In this document: piece after piece, positions 14,941-25,629 of the stretch
Position numbering within the stretch: the stretch's first letter is position 1
How the letters are laid out: each line of letters begins with the position of its first letter
From: Rhodospirillales bacterium
Lineage (GTDB): Bacteria; Pseudomonadota; Alphaproteobacteria; Micavibrionales; Micavibrionaceae
DNA: 64,000 nt
Assembly: GCA_020638285.1 (NCBI GenBank)
Contig: JACKIV010000001.1
Coordinates: forward strand, 62,001 to 126,000
Reading direction: 5' to 3'
Position numbers and translations under genes: made by a program
Notes under the pieces: generated by a model
The model's input: only the letters and a program-made list of their open reading frames with translations
Told to the model about the DNA's origin: nothing
Databases searched by the model: none

Positions 14941-17517
14941 ATGTCCGCTTATGACTCTACGAAAACCGAGACTTTCTGGCGCGCGGAATGGGACCGGCGC
15001 GGGGTGTTTACCGTTACGGAAGACCCTGCGAGACCCAAATATTACGTGCTGGAGATGTTTCCCTACCCCTCGGGCCGGATCCATATGGGACATGTGCGCA
15101 ATTATACACTCGGCGACGTGGTCGCGCGGTGGCGGCGGGCTTTGGGCTATAACGTCCTGCACCCGATGGGATGGGATGCGTTCGGCCTTCCGGCGGAAAA
15201 TGCGGCCATTGAGCGCGGCGCGCATCCGGCGGACTGGACTTATGCCAATATTGACGCGATGCGCGAACAGCTTAAATCGCTCGGTTTTTCATTCGACTGG
15301 TCCCGAGAAGTCGCCACCTGCCATCCCGGTTATTACCGCCACGAACAGAAAATGTTTCTGGATTTTCTGGCCAAGGGTCTGGTCTATCGCAAGGAGTCCG
15401 TCGTCAACTGGGACCCGATCGACAACACCGTTCTGGCCAACGAACAGGTGATCGACGGCAAGGGATGGCGGACCGGCGCGCCGGTTGAGAGGCGCAAGCT
15501 CAGCCAGTGGTTTTTGAACATTACGCACTATGCGGACGAATTGCTTGAAGGACTGGAGACGCTGGACCGCTGGCCGGAGAAAGTCCGGATCATGCAGGAA
15601 AACTGGATCGGGAAGTCTCAGGGGTTGCAGTTCCGCTGGGCCGTCTCGGGCGGGGCGGGCGAGATCGAGGTTTTCACCACCCGTCCGGACACGTTGTTCG
15701 GCGCGGCGTTTCTGGCGCTGGCTCCGGATCATCCGATGGCGCAGAAATTGTGCGCGAACAAGCCGGATTTTTCGGCTTTCGTTCAGAAATGTCAGGCGTC
15801 CGGAACCTCCGAGGCGGCGATTGAACAGGCCGAAAAAATCGGCTTTGATACCGGGTTTACGGCCACGCATCCCCTTCTGGGGCGGGAGGTTCCGGTCTAT
15901 GTCGCCAATTTCGTCCTGATGGATTACGGGACCGGCGCGGTGTTCGGTGTGCCCGCGCACGACCAGCGGGACTTTGAATTTGCAAGGAAATACAGCCTTC
16001 CGATTCGCCCGGTTGTCATTCCAGAAGGGGAAAATCCGGCGGCGTTTCGCACCGAAAAAGAAGCCTATACCGGTCCCGGAAGACTCGCCAATTCGGGTTT
16101 TCTGGACGGGCTGTCCGTATCGGAGGCCAAGGCGCTTGTCATTCAAAAATGCGAGGAAAACAAAACCGGCTTTGGCATGACGCAATATCGTCTGCGCGAC
16201 TGGGGCGTGAGCCGCCAGCGGTACTGGGGCTGTCCGATTCCAGTCGTCCATTGTCCCTCCTGCGGCATTGTTCCCGTTCCGGCGGATCAGCTTCCCGTTG
16301 AACTGCCCCGCGACGTTGATTTCGACACGCCCGGCAACCCTCTGGCGCGCCATCCGACCTGGAAACACGTCAAATGCCCCACTTGCGGGCAGGATGCGCA
16401 CAGAGAGACAGACACGCTGGATACGTTCTTTGAATCCAGCTGGTATTTCGCCCGGTATTGCGATGCGCGCAACGAGTCGGCGGCGTTTTCAAAGGATGCG
16501 GCGGCGCACTGGCTGCCTGTCGACCAGTATATCGGCGGGGTCGAACATGCGGTTTTGCACCTGCTCTATTCCCGGTTCTTCACACGAGCCTTGCGCGATT
16601 GCGGGTATTTCTCGGGCAGCGCGCCGCTGGCCGAGCCTTTCACGGGCCTCTTCACGCAAGGCATGGTCACGCATGCGACGTACAAGGATGCGGATGGAAA
16701 ATGGCTCTATCCGGCGGATGTGACGCCCGATGGCAAAGGCGGATTTATCGGCTCGGGCGGACGACCCGCAACCGTTGGCCGGATCGAAAAAATGTCCAAA
16801 TCGAAAAAGAACGTCGTCGATCCGGAAACCATTCTGAACATGTATGGCGCGGATGCGGCGCGGCTGTTTATCCTGTCGGATTCTCCGCCGGAGCGGGATC
16901 TGGAATGGACCGAAGCCGGAATCGAAGGCGCATCGCGGTATATCAACCGCCTGTGGCGTCTGGTGACCGAGCCGCCAGTGGCCTTGTGCGGGAAAGACGC
17001 GCCTGCGCCCGCCCAATTTTCGGACGGGGCGCTGGCGCTGCGTCGTCAGGCGCACCGGGCCATCGTGGGCGTGAGCGCCGATATCGAGTCCTTTGCGCTC
17101 AACAAGGCCGTGGCGCGGATCCGCGAGCTGTCCAACGCCATGGGGGCGTTTTCGGGCGCGGCGCCGGGGGATGACTGGGCGTTTCGCGAGTCCTGCGAGA
17201 TTCTGGTCCGCCTCATGAACCCGATGATTCCCCATATCGCGGAAAGCCTGTGGGCGCATCTGGGGCATACGGAGTCCTTGACGCAGACGCCCTGGCCAAA
17301 GGCGGACCCGGCGCTTTTGGTTCAAGACACCGTCACCATCGGCGTTCAGGTGAATGGAAAGCTGCGGGCCACGATCACCCTGCCGGTCGATGCGGATCCG
17401 AAGGCTGCGGAAGCCACCGCTTTGTCGGAGCCGGGCGTCCAGCGCGCCATCGAAGGCCTTCAGATCCGTAAAGTCATAGTCGTTCCCGGAAAAATCGTCA
17501 ATGTTGTGGCGGCATGA
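14941..17517 (+). CDS. leuS: Leucyl-tRNA synthetase
   Basis: 858 residues, class I aminoacyl-tRNA synthetase charging tRNA-Leu in the cytoplasm. Visible: the HIGH-type signature HMGHVRNY near residue 41-48, the CP1 editing domain with its T-rich region ([10 protein letters not shown]), a zinc-binding insertion with Cys pairs (CPSCG, CPTCG), and [13 protein letters not shown] near residue 617. The C-terminal domain ends [17 protein letters not shown]. An upstream in-frame extension was not used because the family starts close to the ATG at 14941. Confidence 0.98.
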   Translation: MSAYDSTKTETFWRAEWDRRGVFTVTEDPARPKYYVLEMFPYPSGRIHMGHVRNYTLGDVVARWRRALGYNVLHPMGWDAFGLPAENAAIERGAHPADWTYANIDAMREQLKSLGFSFDWSREVATCHPGYYRHEQKMFLDFLAKGLVYRKESVVNWDPIDNTVLANEQVIDGKGWRTGAPVERRKLSQWFLNITHYADELLEGLETLDRWPEKVRIMQENWIGKSQGLQFRWAVSGGAGEIEVFTTRPDTLFGAAFLALAPDHPMAQKLCANKPDFSAFVQKCQASGTSEAAIEQAEKIGFDTGFTATHPLLGREVPVYVANFVLMDYGTGAVFGVPAHDQRDFEFARKYSLPIRPVVIPEGENPAAFRTEKEAYTGPGRLANSGFLDGLSVSEAKALVIQKCEENKTGFGMTQYRLRDWGVSRQRYWGCPIPVVHCPSCGIVPVPADQLPVELPRDVDFDTPGNPLARHPTWKHVKCPTCGQDAHRETDTLDTFFESSWYFARYCDARNESAAFSKDAAAHWLPVDQYIGGVEHAVLHLLYSRFFTRALRDCGYFSGSAPLAEPFTGLFTQGMVTHATYKDADGKWLYPADVTPDGKGGFIGSGGRPATVGRIEKMSKSKKNVVDPETILNMYGADAARLFILSDSPPERDLEWTEAGIEGASRYINRLWRLVTEPPVALCGKDAPAPAQFSDGALALRRQAHRAIVGVSADIESFALNKAVARIRELSNAMGAFSGAAPGDDWAFRESCEILVRLMNPMIPHIAESLWAHLGHTESLTQTPWPKADPALLVQDTVTIGVQVNGKLRATITLPVDADPKAAEATALSEPGVQRAIEGLQIRKVIVVPGKIVNVVAA

Positions 17518-17538
17518 TAAAGCGGGCCACGTACCGAC

Positions 17539-18576
17539 TTATCCGCCAAATCCAAATGTCGGTTCGGGCGAAGATTGGGGCAAGGCAGCAGTCTGTGAAG
17601 GTTTTTTATCTTCGGAGGAGACCTTCCCGGAGTCGAAGGACGCCGAATAATCGGTTCCTTTCCATGTAACACTCCCGGTTTTGTTCTCAGGATCACTCGC
17701 CGTCAGAGATTTTTTCTGATCGTCGGATGTCCACAGGCCAATCGTTGTCACTGTATGGCCCTCCTCTTCCTTGAGAAACCTGTCTATGCCTTTCGGGTCC
17801 GTTCCACTCCGCGGGTCGGATTCGGGAAGGGTGACAGAAACTCCGGAAATATGTTTCACTCCGACCACCATCATCATTTTTTCGTTTGCAGGAATTTCTT
17901 TGCGAAGATGGGCGTACTGCTCCTCGTCATTCATTCGTTCCCATTCTTTCTGGGCCCAGATTGAATCGGAGAGGTGCGATATTTGCGCTTTTCGGTCTTC
18001 GGAAAGAGAGTCCACGTACGTTTTTGAAAAAGCCTGAAGGGATTCTTTTGACCCTGACTCCGCGTGAGCCTTCGAAATCTCTTTTTCGAGACTCTCAATT
18101 TCACGGACCGTCGACGGATTGAGGCCGGACGGTCCTCGAGTCAGTGAGATGTCCGACCAACTGACATCGGCCATGTGAACTTTCATTCCTGCGCTTTTGG
18201 CGTTGTCGATGGTATCCACGACCAGGCGTCCAAACTCTTTTTTGTCAGAACCTTCAGCCCATGGCGTCTGAAATTCATGGTAAAGGGTTCTTTCAAGCTG
18301 TGCCCGGTCTATCTTTCCTGACACATAGTCATCGACTTTCCCCTGAAGAGCCTGCGGCATTTCCAAAGCAAGGTGTTTGACCCCGTTTTTTGCGGCATCC
18401 TGAAACATCTGCGGATTTCCGGCTAGAAACTGGTAACTTCGAAGCGCCATGCCGTCCGCGTGAGGCTCACCCAGAAGGACATGGCCTTTGGCCGAAGACT
18501 CGACCACCTGTTGGGCTAGTGCAGGAAATCTTCTCCCGGATATATCCGTTTCTGTTGGATTTGGAGAATCCATCAC
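17539..18576 (-). CDS. TIKI/ChaN/EreA-superfamily-like protein, putative
   Basis: 345 residues with no signal peptide or membrane segment. The N-terminal half has the look of the TIKI/ChaN/erythromycin-esterase-like fold: HVLLGEPHADGMALRS near the start, GVKHLALEMPQALQ, and later KVHMADVSW and MMMVVGVKHISGVSV, where paired His/Glu residues usually build the active site. The last 60 or so residues are Ser/Thr/Lys/Pro-rich and probably disordered. Base composition is visibly more AT-rich than the flanking leuS and ilvD. It is a single gene converging on leuS. Fold assignment is tentative and function unknown; a secreted or translocated protein is possible. Confidence 0.6.
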   Translation of the reverse strand: MMDSPNPTETDISGRRFPALAQQVVESSAKGHVLLGEPHADGMALRSYQFLAGNPQMFQDAAKNGVKHLALEMPQALQGKVDDYVSGKIDRAQLERTLYHEFQTPWAEGSDKKEFGRLVVDTIDNAKSAGMKVHMADVSWSDISLTRGPSGLNPSTVREIESLEKEISKAHAESGSKESLQAFSKTYVDSLSEDRKAQISHLSDSIWAQKEWERMNDEEQYAHLRKEIPANEKMMMVVGVKHISGVSVTLPESDPRSGTDPKGIDRFLKEEEGHTVTTIGLWTSDDQKKSLTASDPENKTGSVTWKGTDYSASFDSGKVSSEDKKPSQTAALPQSSPEPTFGFGG

Positions 18577-18729
18577 CGATCCCCTTTGTCAAAAACCTGC
18601 ATATATAATACATAAAAAAGGTTAACGGATCAAAAAATGAGGGTCTTAAAGGGTAAGAGGCCTTTTCCTGCCGCTTCGGATTTGCTATCGCTTTCTGTAC
18701 TGATCCTGACAACATAAAGGCATGGCCTG

Positions 18730-20463
18730 ATGAGCAATCAAACCAAAGAAAAATGGGACAAATCGAAGCTGGTTAGTCGCTATGTGACCGAAGGGCCGAA
18801 AAGCGCGCCGCACCGGTCTTATTATTACGCCATGGGGCTGAGCGAAGAGGAAATCCACCAGCCGCTCGTCGGCGTTGCTACCTGCTGGAACGAGGCCGCG
18901 CCCTGCAACATCGCCCTCCAGCGTCAGGCGCAGTCCGTCAAGCGCGGTGTCTCGGAAAACCACGCGACCCCGCGCGAGTTTACCACCATCACCGTTACCG
19001 ACGGGATCGCGATGGGGCATGAGGGCATGCGCAGTTCCCTCGTCTCGCGCGACGTGATTGCGGATTCGGTGGAACTGACCATGCGCGGGCATTGTTACGA
19101 TGCGCTCGTCGGGCTTGCGGGCTGCGACAAATCCCTGCCCGGCATGATGATGGTCATGGTGCGTCTGAATGTGCCGAGCGTGTTCATGTATGGCGGATCG
19201 ATTCTGCCCGGAAAATTTCGTGGAAAGGACGTGACCGTCATCGACGTGTTCGAGGGCGTTGGCAAGCACGCAACCGGCGAGTTTTCTGATTCCGACCTTA
19301 AAGAAATGGAATGCTGCGCCTGCCCCGGCGCGGGGGCCTGTGGCGGGCAGTTCACCGCCAACACCATGGCCTGCGTGTCCGAGGCAATTGGCCTCGCCCT
19401 TCCCGGCTCTGCGGGTGCGCCCGCGCCGTACGAAAGCCGGGACGAGTATGCGCAGGCGTCGGGGCGCGCCGTGGTCGAGTTGATCCGCCGCAACATCCGT
19501 CCGCGCGATATCGTGACGCGCAAGAGCCTTGAGAACGCCGCCGCTGTGGTTGCGGCAACGGGCGGCTCGACGAATGCGGCGCTGCACCTGCCCGCCATTG
19601 CGCATGAAGCCGGGATCGACTTCGATCTGTTCGCGGTCGGCGAGGTCTTCAAGCGCACGCCCTTGATCGCCGACCTGAAACCGGGCGGAAAATATGTGGC
19701 AAAAGACCTGTTTGAGGCGGGCGGCGTGTCGGTCGTTCTGGCTGAGCTGCTGCGCGGCGGGTATCTGCATGGCGATTGCCTGACCGTCACGGGGAAAACT
19801 CTGGCCGAAAATCTGGCTGGCGTGACGTTGCGGAAAGATCAGGACGTGATCCGCCCACTCGAAAATCCGATCCATCCCACGGGCGGCGTTGTGGCCTTGC
19901 GCGGAAATCTTGCGCCGGAAGGGGCGATTGTGAAAATCGCGGGGCTCAAGGATCTGGTCTTTGAAGGTCCGGCGCGGTGTTTTGACTCCGAAGAATCCTG
20001 TTTCAACGCGGTGCAGAACCGTCAGTACAAGGAAGGCGAGGTTCTTGTCATCCGGTACGAAGGGCCAAGGGGCGGCCCCGGCATGCGCGAGATGCTTTCG
20101 ACCACGGCGGCGCTGTACGGGCAGGGGACGGGCGGCAAGGTCGCGCTCATCACCGATGGGCGGTTTTCGGGCGGCACGCGCGGCTTCTGCATCGGCCATG
20201 TGGGGCCCGAGGCGGCGCTGGGCGGGCCAATCGCCCTGATCCGCGACGGCGATATCGTGCGGATCGACGCGGTGACGGGAACGCTGGACGTGGCGCTGTC
20301 CGATGCCGATCTGGCCGAGCGGCGCAAGGGCTGGACGTCCCGCACGCATAATTACCAGTCCGGCGCGCTGTGGAAATATGCCCAGCTTGTCGGTCCGGCG
20401 CGGGACGGCGCGGTTACCCACCCCGGCGCCAAAGCCGAAACGCATGTTTTTGCGGATTTGTGA
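18730..20463 (+). CDS. ilvD: Dihydroxy-acid dehydratase
   Basis: 577-residue IlvD/Edd family enzyme that dehydrates 2,3-dihydroxy-isovalerate and 2,3-dihydroxy-methylvalerate in branched-chain amino acid synthesis. Cysteines in the usual Fe-S positions are seen in [23 protein letters not shown] and [34 protein letters not shown] and [21 protein letters not shown] are signature blocks. The length of about 575 and the start [14 protein letters not shown] resemble the shorter [2Fe-2S] branch. It stands alone; no other ilv genes are nearby. Confidence 0.95.
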   Translation: MSNQTKEKWDKSKLVSRYVTEGPKSAPHRSYYYAMGLSEEEIHQPLVGVATCWNEAAPCNIALQRQAQSVKRGVSENHATPREFTTITVTDGIAMGHEGMRSSLVSRDVIADSVELTMRGHCYDALVGLAGCDKSLPGMMMVMVRLNVPSVFMYGGSILPGKFRGKDVTVIDVFEGVGKHATGEFSDSDLKEMECCACPGAGACGGQFTANTMACVSEAIGLALPGSAGAPAPYESRDEYAQASGRAVVELIRRNIRPRDIVTRKSLENAAAVVAATGGSTNAALHLPAIAHEAGIDFDLFAVGEVFKRTPLIADLKPGGKYVAKDLFEAGGVSVVLAELLRGGYLHGDCLTVTGKTLAENLAGVTLRKDQDVIRPLENPIHPTGGVVALRGNLAPEGAIVKIAGLKDLVFEGPARCFDSEESCFNAVQNRQYKEGEVLVIRYEGPRGGPGMREMLSTTAALYGQGTGGKVALITDGRFSGGTRGFCIGHVGPEAALGGPIALIRDGDIVRIDAVTGTLDVALSDADLAERRKGWTSRTHNYQSGALWKYAQLVGPARDGAVTHPGAKAETHVFADL

Positions 20464-20472
20464 GATGAGAGT

Positions 20473-20928
20473 TTACGGCGCTTTACTCTGCAACGCATCC
20501 CGCGCCTGATTGAGCTTGGCGGCCATCCATCCGGAGCCCTCCAGATCAGGATGGATTTTGGACATCAGGCGTCGATAGGCGTCCTGAATTTCCTGATCCG
20601 TCGCGCCTTCCGACAGACCGAGAATCTCCAGCGCCTCGGCACGGGTCATGGTGGTTTGTGCGGCGTCCGGCCCGGTGTCGGCGCGCGGGCGGATTCGGCG
20701 CGCAAACCGATCCGCCCATGAAAATCCGGCAACGACAATCAGGGTAAACAGCGCCGCTGGAAGCCGCCCCATCATGGCCAGCAATCCCGCCACGCCCAGA
20801 CCGGCTACCAGCCCGGTGACATAGAGCGGCGAGATCCCCCCATCGGCCCGCCGCGCGCTTTCGCGAATCAGGCGGAACAGGAAAATCAGGCCAAACAGGG
20901 CAGCCAGACCGGCGAGGACATAGGGCAT
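20473..20928 (-). CDS. Membrane-anchored DnaJ-domain protein
   Basis: 151 residues. An N-terminal membrane helix (MPYVLAGLAALFGLIFLF) and a second hydrophobic pair (LYVTGLVAGLGVAGLLA...AALFTLIVVAGF) precede a short C-terminal J domain. The J domain carries the HPD triad (RRLMSKIHPDLEGS), which stimulates the Hsp70 ATPase. This TM-plus-terminal-J layout resembles the Pam18/Tim14-like J proteins of Alphaproteobacteria. It lies downstream of mipZ on the same strand (28-bp gap). Confidence 0.85.
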   Translation of the reverse strand: MPYVLAGLAALFGLIFLFRLIRESARRADGGISPLYVTGLVAGLGVAGLLAMMGRLPAALFTLIVVAGFSWADRFARRIRPRADTGPDAAQTTMTRAEALEILGLSEGATDQEIQDAYRRLMSKIHPDLEGSGWMAAKLNQARDALQSKAP

Positions 20929-20956
20929 TTCTTCAGGGACCTTCTTTCAACACATT

Positions 20957-21853
20957 CTAACACACCGCCGCAGGCCTGCGATGTCCCCGGATTTTTTCGG
21001 GTGCGATGGCGCGGACGAGCTGGCGGACTTCCTGCCTTGCTGCGATCTGGGACAGGGTCAACGGGTTATCCTTGTCTTCGCGCAGATCCAGCAACGTCAG
21101 GCCCTTCAAAAACAAGTCCCGGAAAATCACCCGTTCGCCAAAGCCCGGCGCAAGCCGAAAATCAAAGCGCGCGGCCATATCTTCCAGCAATGCGCCGATA
21201 TCCCGGCGACTGCGCGAAATCACATGGCCAAGGCGATTGCGCGTCACGATCCAGTCGATGGTTCCTCCGTCGCGCGCGGCGCGCAGGGCCCGTTGCTCCG
21301 CCACCATCTTCGTATAGACGGACGGGCCGCGTACGGCATGCGTTTCCGGGTCTACGTCGCCCAGAAGATCAAGGTCGATATGCGAATCGTTCATGGGTGT
21401 AACCAGAATATCGGCATGGGAATGCGCCAGCCGACTTAAAAAACCATCTGCGCCGGGCGTGTCCACGATGATGAAATCGCACACCATGCACATTTCGGCC
21501 AGAGCCAGATGAAAGAAGGTCCGGTCTTCTTCCTGTTGTCGTTCGACTGTCGAGGCTTCACTTTTTTCGATGGCCAGATGTTCGGGCATCGGGATTTCCC
21601 CGCGCGTGCGTACGATGAAGTCAAAGCGGTTTTTCATGTACCGGGTCAAGGTCGCCTGCCGCGCATCCAGATCCATGGTGCCCACGCGATAGCCAAGGCG
21701 CAGCAGGGCGATGGCGACATGCATGGCGCTGGTGGATTTCCCGGATCCGCCTTTTTCGTTCCCGAACACGATAACGCAAGCGCGCCCGGACCCGGACGGC
21801 GCGGGCGCAGAAGGTTTGTCTGTCTTGTTATCGTGAGCCATAAGCGCGGCCAT
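20957..21853 (-). CDS. mipZ: Division plane positioning ATPase MipZ
   Basis: 298-residue ParA-superfamily ATPase. The deviant Walker A is GNEKGGSGKST (residues 31-41), DLDARQATLTRYM follows as in Caulobacter MipZ, and IIVDTPGADGFLSR is the Walker B region. MipZ forms a bipolar gradient from ParB at the chromosome origins and inhibits FtsZ, so division occurs at midcell. Two starts are possible (21853 and 21841); neither has a clear ribosome-binding site. MipZ is restricted to Alphaproteobacteria, which supports the taxonomic call. Confidence 0.93.
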   Translation of the reverse strand: MAALMAHDNKTDKPSAPAPSGSGRACVIVFGNEKGGSGKSTSAMHVAIALLRLGYRVGTMDLDARQATLTRYMKNRFDFIVRTRGEIPMPEHLAIEKSEASTVERQQEEDRTFFHLALAEMCMVCDFIIVDTPGADGFLSRLAHSHADILVTPMNDSHIDLDLLGDVDPETHAVRGPSVYTKMVAEQRALRAARDGGTIDWIVTRNRLGHVISRSRRDIGALLEDMAARFDFRLAPGFGERVIFRDLFLKGLTLLDLREDKDNPLTLSQIAARQEVRQLVRAIAPEKIRGHRRPAAVC

Positions 21854-21934
21854 GATGTCCAGAATAAAGAAAAAAACGGAGTGTCAAAAGGACAAAATAC
21901 CGATAGGATGGATTAAACCACCGGGATCTCCATC

Positions 21935-23734
21935 ATGACACACGATCGTATCCATCGTCAAAGGCTCGAGTCTTTACGAAATTCCCTGAAAACCCTTGGG
22001 CTGGACGGGTTTATTTTGCCGCGCATGGATGCCTGGCCGGGCGAATTCGTCCGTGCTTGCGCCGAGCGGGTGGCTTGGTTGAGCGGATTTACGGGGTCCG
22101 GCGGCGCGCTGGTGATTCTTGAAAATCAGGCGACGGCTTTGACCCACTCTCTTTACACGCTCCAGATTCGCCGTCAGGTCGATCCGGATCTGTTCGAGAT
22201 TGGCGACATCGTCAAAACTCCGCCCGCCGCGTGGCTGGCAACCCATGCGCCGCGCGGGGCGGTCATCGGATACGATCCGTGGCTTTATACAGCCCCGCAG
22301 ATCCGCCTTATGACGCAGACGCTTGAGCCTTGCGGGATCGCACTGCGGCCTGTGGAGCCAAACCCGGTGGATGCGCTGTGGCTTGATCGTCCGGCTTCGC
22401 CCGAATCCGTGGTGGAGATTTTTCCTGATTCCCTGGCTGGTCAGACGAGCGCGGAAAAACGGGAGAAAATCGGCAAGACCTTGCAGGATCAGGGCGCGCA
22501 CGCTGCCCTGATCGCCGCGCCCGATTCCATTGCATGGCTGCTGAACATCCGGGGCCGGGACGTTCCGGAAACGCCCGTGGCCTTGTCTTTTGCGCTATTG
22601 CATAACGCGGGCCCGGTGGAGTGGTTTATCAATCCGGCGCGCGTGGGCGCGGACGTGGCGGCGGTTCTGGGGCCCGATGTAACCCTGCGCTCGCCCGGGT
22701 CTCTGGCCGCCGCGCTTGGGGATTTGAATGGAAAAACCGTTCTTCTGGATGAGGCCCGGACGCCGTTCTGGATTTCTGACCATCTGAATCGCGCGGATGC
22801 AAATGTAAAAGTTATGAAAGACCCATGTGTTCTGCCAAAAGCCTGCAAGACGCCGTCCGAACAAAGCGCCATGATCGAGGCGCATCGGCGCGACGGTCTG
22901 GCCATGATTCGCCTTCTGGCCTGGATTGATCGAGAGGCACCCTCGGGGAGGCTGGATGAGTGGTCGATCAGCGAACGATCCATTGCCCTGCGTTCGGAAA
23001 TCTCTGGATTTCGCGGAGTGAGTTTCAGGCCGATTGTGGCCTTTGGTCCGAATGCCGCTCTGCCGCATTATCGCGTCAGCGTGGAATCGAGTCTGTCGGT
23101 ACAGGGAAATGGCATTCTGCTCATCGACAGCGGCGGGCAGTATCTGGCTCCGGATTTTGCCGGGACGACCGACATCACGCGCACGATCGCCATCGGCGCG
23201 CCGTCCATGGAGATGAAAATCCGCAATACGCTGGTTCTCAAAGGGCATATCGCCGTGGCGACGGCGGTCTTTCCGGAGGGCGCGACAGGCACGCAGATAG
23301 ACGGTCTGGCGCGCGCGCCCCTGTGGGCGGAGGGGCTGGACTATCTCCACGGGACCGGCCACGGCGTCGGGATCTATCTGGGCGTGCACGAAGACGCCGC
23401 AAGCATCAGCACGCGGGAAAACGAGGCGTTCCGCCCCGGCATGATTATTTCGAACGAACCGGGATATTACAGGGAAGACGCGTACGGCATCCGCATCGAA
23501 AATCTGGTTCTGGTACAGGATGCCGGGCGGGCGTTCGAGGATGGCCGCCGTGCCCTGGGCTTTAAGACGATCACAACGGTTCCCATCGACCGCCGCCTGA
23601 TTTTGTCCGAGCGCCTGAACGCACAGGAGCGCGGCTGGATCAATGCCTATCACGCGGAGATTTTCGCGCTCTATCGGGACGCGCTGGGCGCCGAAGACCT
23701 CGCGTGGTTAAAGACCGTCTGCGCGGCGGTTTAA
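21935..23734 (+). CDS. M24-family Xaa-Pro aminopeptidase
   Basis: 599 residues, matching the long aminopeptidase P form with two creatinase-like N-terminal domains and an M24 'pita-bread' catalytic domain. Metal ligands are seen in order: Asp in LLIDSGGQY, Asp in TTDITRTI, His in HGTGHGVG, Glu in ISNEPGYY and Glu in GIRIENLV. It removes N-terminal residues preceding proline. It is divergent from mipZ and followed by mutL after 65 bp. Confidence 0.93.
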   Translation: MTHDRIHRQRLESLRNSLKTLGLDGFILPRMDAWPGEFVRACAERVAWLSGFTGSGGALVILENQATALTHSLYTLQIRRQVDPDLFEIGDIVKTPPAAWLATHAPRGAVIGYDPWLYTAPQIRLMTQTLEPCGIALRPVEPNPVDALWLDRPASPESVVEIFPDSLAGQTSAEKREKIGKTLQDQGAHAALIAAPDSIAWLLNIRGRDVPETPVALSFALLHNAGPVEWFINPARVGADVAAVLGPDVTLRSPGSLAAALGDLNGKTVLLDEARTPFWISDHLNRADANVKVMKDPCVLPKACKTPSEQSAMIEAHRRDGLAMIRLLAWIDREAPSGRLDEWSISERSIALRSEISGFRGVSFRPIVAFGPNAALPHYRVSVESSLSVQGNGILLIDSGGQYLAPDFAGTTDITRTIAIGAPSMEMKIRNTLVLKGHIAVATAVFPEGATGTQIDGLARAPLWAEGLDYLHGTGHGVGIYLGVHEDAASISTRENEAFRPGMIISNEPGYYREDAYGIRIENLVLVQDAGRAFEDGRRALGFKTITTVPIDRRLILSERLNAQERGWINAYHAEIFALYRDALGAEDLAWLKTVCAAV

Positions 23735-23799
23735 TGTCGTAAAAGCCCCGAACGCATACCCCTTGCTCCTGCGCCGATCCGTCTTTATCATTCGGGCCC

Positions 23800-25623
23800 A
23801 TGAGAATACGGCATCTTCCGGAAACGCTCGTCAACCAGATCGCAGCGGGCGAAGTGATCGAACGCCCGGCGGCCGCCGTGCGCGAGCTTGTGGACAATGC
23901 CATTGATGCGGGCGCGACGCGCATTGAAATCGACATTCGCGCCGGGGGCAAGAGTCTGATCTCGGTGCGCGACGATGGCGGCGGCATGGATGCGCCCGAA
24001 TTGAGCGCCGCGCTTGATCGGCACGCCACCTCCAAGCTTCCCGACGACGACCTTGTGGATATCCGCCATCTCGGGTTTCGCGGCGAGGCGCTGCCCTCCA
24101 TCGCATCGGTGAGCCGTCTGAAAATCTCCAGCCGCCTGTCCGGTTCCGATGCGGGATGGGAAATTGCCGCCGAAGGCGGACGCAAGGAGACGCCCGTTCC
24201 TTCCGCCCATCCGCTCGGCACATGCGTAGAGGTCCGGGATCTGTTTTTCTGCACGCCCGCGCGCCTGAAATTCCTCAAGACCGACCGGGCCGAATACGCC
24301 GCTGTGAAAGATGTGGTGTGCCGGATTGCGCTGGGCTGGCCGGGCGTCGCGTTCCGCCTGGCCCACAACGGGGCCGTGACGTTGACTCTGCCCGCCGCGC
24401 CGGACGTTGCGGCGCGCATCGCGGCGATTCTGGGGCCCGAGTTTGGCGCGGCCTCCATGCCCGTTCACGCCGTGCGCGAAGGCATAACCTTAAGTGGCCG
24501 GGCTTGTCTGCCCACATTCCATGCGCGCACGGCGCAGGACCAGTACCTGTTCGTCAATGGCCGCCCGGTGCGCGATCGCCTGTTTGGCGGGGCGCTGCGC
24601 GGGGCTTATGCGGATGTTCTGGCACATGACCGGTATCCGGCGGCGGCGCTGTTCCTGACCCTGCCGCCCGCCGAAGTCGATGTGAACGTCCACCCCGCCA
24701 AGGCCGAAGTCCGGTTCCGGGATGCGGCGTTTGTCCGGGGGCTGATCGTCTCGGCCATTCGCCATGCCCTGCTGGATCACGCCGGATCGTCCGGGGGCGG
24801 GGCGTCGTCCCCCATGAGCGCGCGGACGCTGGAGTCTTTTCGTGCGCCAGAGCCCGCGCAACTGTCTTTTGCCGCGCCGCCGCCGTCATGGAGCGCCCGC
24901 CCGACGGCGTCCTTCCCGCGATTTTCCGCTCCGGCGGCCCGGATGGCCTTGAGCGGGTTTGCTCCGGCGCAGGCCGAGGTCGATATCTCTCCTCCCTCCG
25001 GTTTTTCGGATTCCGCGCGGGAAGACGATCCGTCGGAAGATTTTCCCTTAGGGGTTGCGCGGGCGCAGTTCCATGAAACCTATATTCTTTCCCAGACGCG
25101 CGCGGGCGTGGTGATCGTGGACCAGCACGCGGCGCACGAGCGTCTTGTCTATGAACGCCTCAAGGCCCAGCGCGAACAGGCGGGAATTGAAAAACAGGGG
25201 CTGCTCAGTCCCGAGATCGTCGAGATGGACGATGTTCAGGCCGAATCGCTTCTGGACCGGGCCGGGGATCTTGCGGCGCTGGGGCTGGATATCGAGCCAT
25301 TCGGCCCCGGCGCAGTGGCGGTGCGGGCGGTTCCGGCCCTTCTGGGGCGCGGCGCGGACATTGCGGGACTGGTGCGCGATCTGGCGCGCGAGGCGACCGA
25401 TACGGGAACAACCGAGACTCTGGAGGCTAGATTGAACGCGGTCCTGTCGACCATGGCCTGTCACGGATCGGTTCGCGCCGGGCGGCGGATGAGTGTGGAG
25501 GAAATGAACGCCCTGCTGCGCCAGATGGAAGAAACGCCGCTTTCGGGGCAATGCAACCATGGCAGACCGACCTGGATTGCGCTAGGATTACCGGACATCG
25601 AACGCCTTTTCGGCAGAAAGTAG
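23800..25623 (+). CDS. mutL: DNA mismatch repair protein MutL (endonuclease type)
   Basis: 607 residues. The N-terminal GHKL ATPase has LPETLVNQIAAGEVIERP, ELVDNAIDAG and GFRGEALPSI. The C-terminal domain has the metal-binding endonuclease motif DQHAAHERLVYE and the partner motif QCNHGRPTW, so this MutL should nick DNA itself. That is normal in bacteria without MutH. The linker (about residues 330-410) is Ser/Pro-rich. The next gene starts six bases after the stop. Confidence 0.97.
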   Translation: MRIRHLPETLVNQIAAGEVIERPAAAVRELVDNAIDAGATRIEIDIRAGGKSLISVRDDGGGMDAPELSAALDRHATSKLPDDDLVDIRHLGFRGEALPSIASVSRLKISSRLSGSDAGWEIAAEGGRKETPVPSAHPLGTCVEVRDLFFCTPARLKFLKTDRAEYAAVKDVVCRIALGWPGVAFRLAHNGAVTLTLPAAPDVAARIAAILGPEFGAASMPVHAVREGITLSGRACLPTFHARTAQDQYLFVNGRPVRDRLFGGALRGAYADVLAHDRYPAAALFLTLPPAEVDVNVHPAKAEVRFRDAAFVRGLIVSAIRHALLDHAGSSGGGASSPMSARTLESFRAPEPAQLSFAAPPPSWSARPTASFPRFSAPAARMALSGFAPAQAEVDISPPSGFSDSAREDDPSEDFPLGVARAQFHETYILSQTRAGVVIVDQHAAHERLVYERLKAQREQAGIEKQGLLSPEIVEMDDVQAESLLDRAGDLAALGLDIEPFGPGAVAVRAVPALLGRGADIAGLVRDLAREATDTGTTETLEARLNAVLSTMACHGSVRAGRRMSVEEMNALLRQMEETPLSGQCNHGRPTWIALGLPDIERLFGRK

Positions 25624-25629
25624 GACGCC

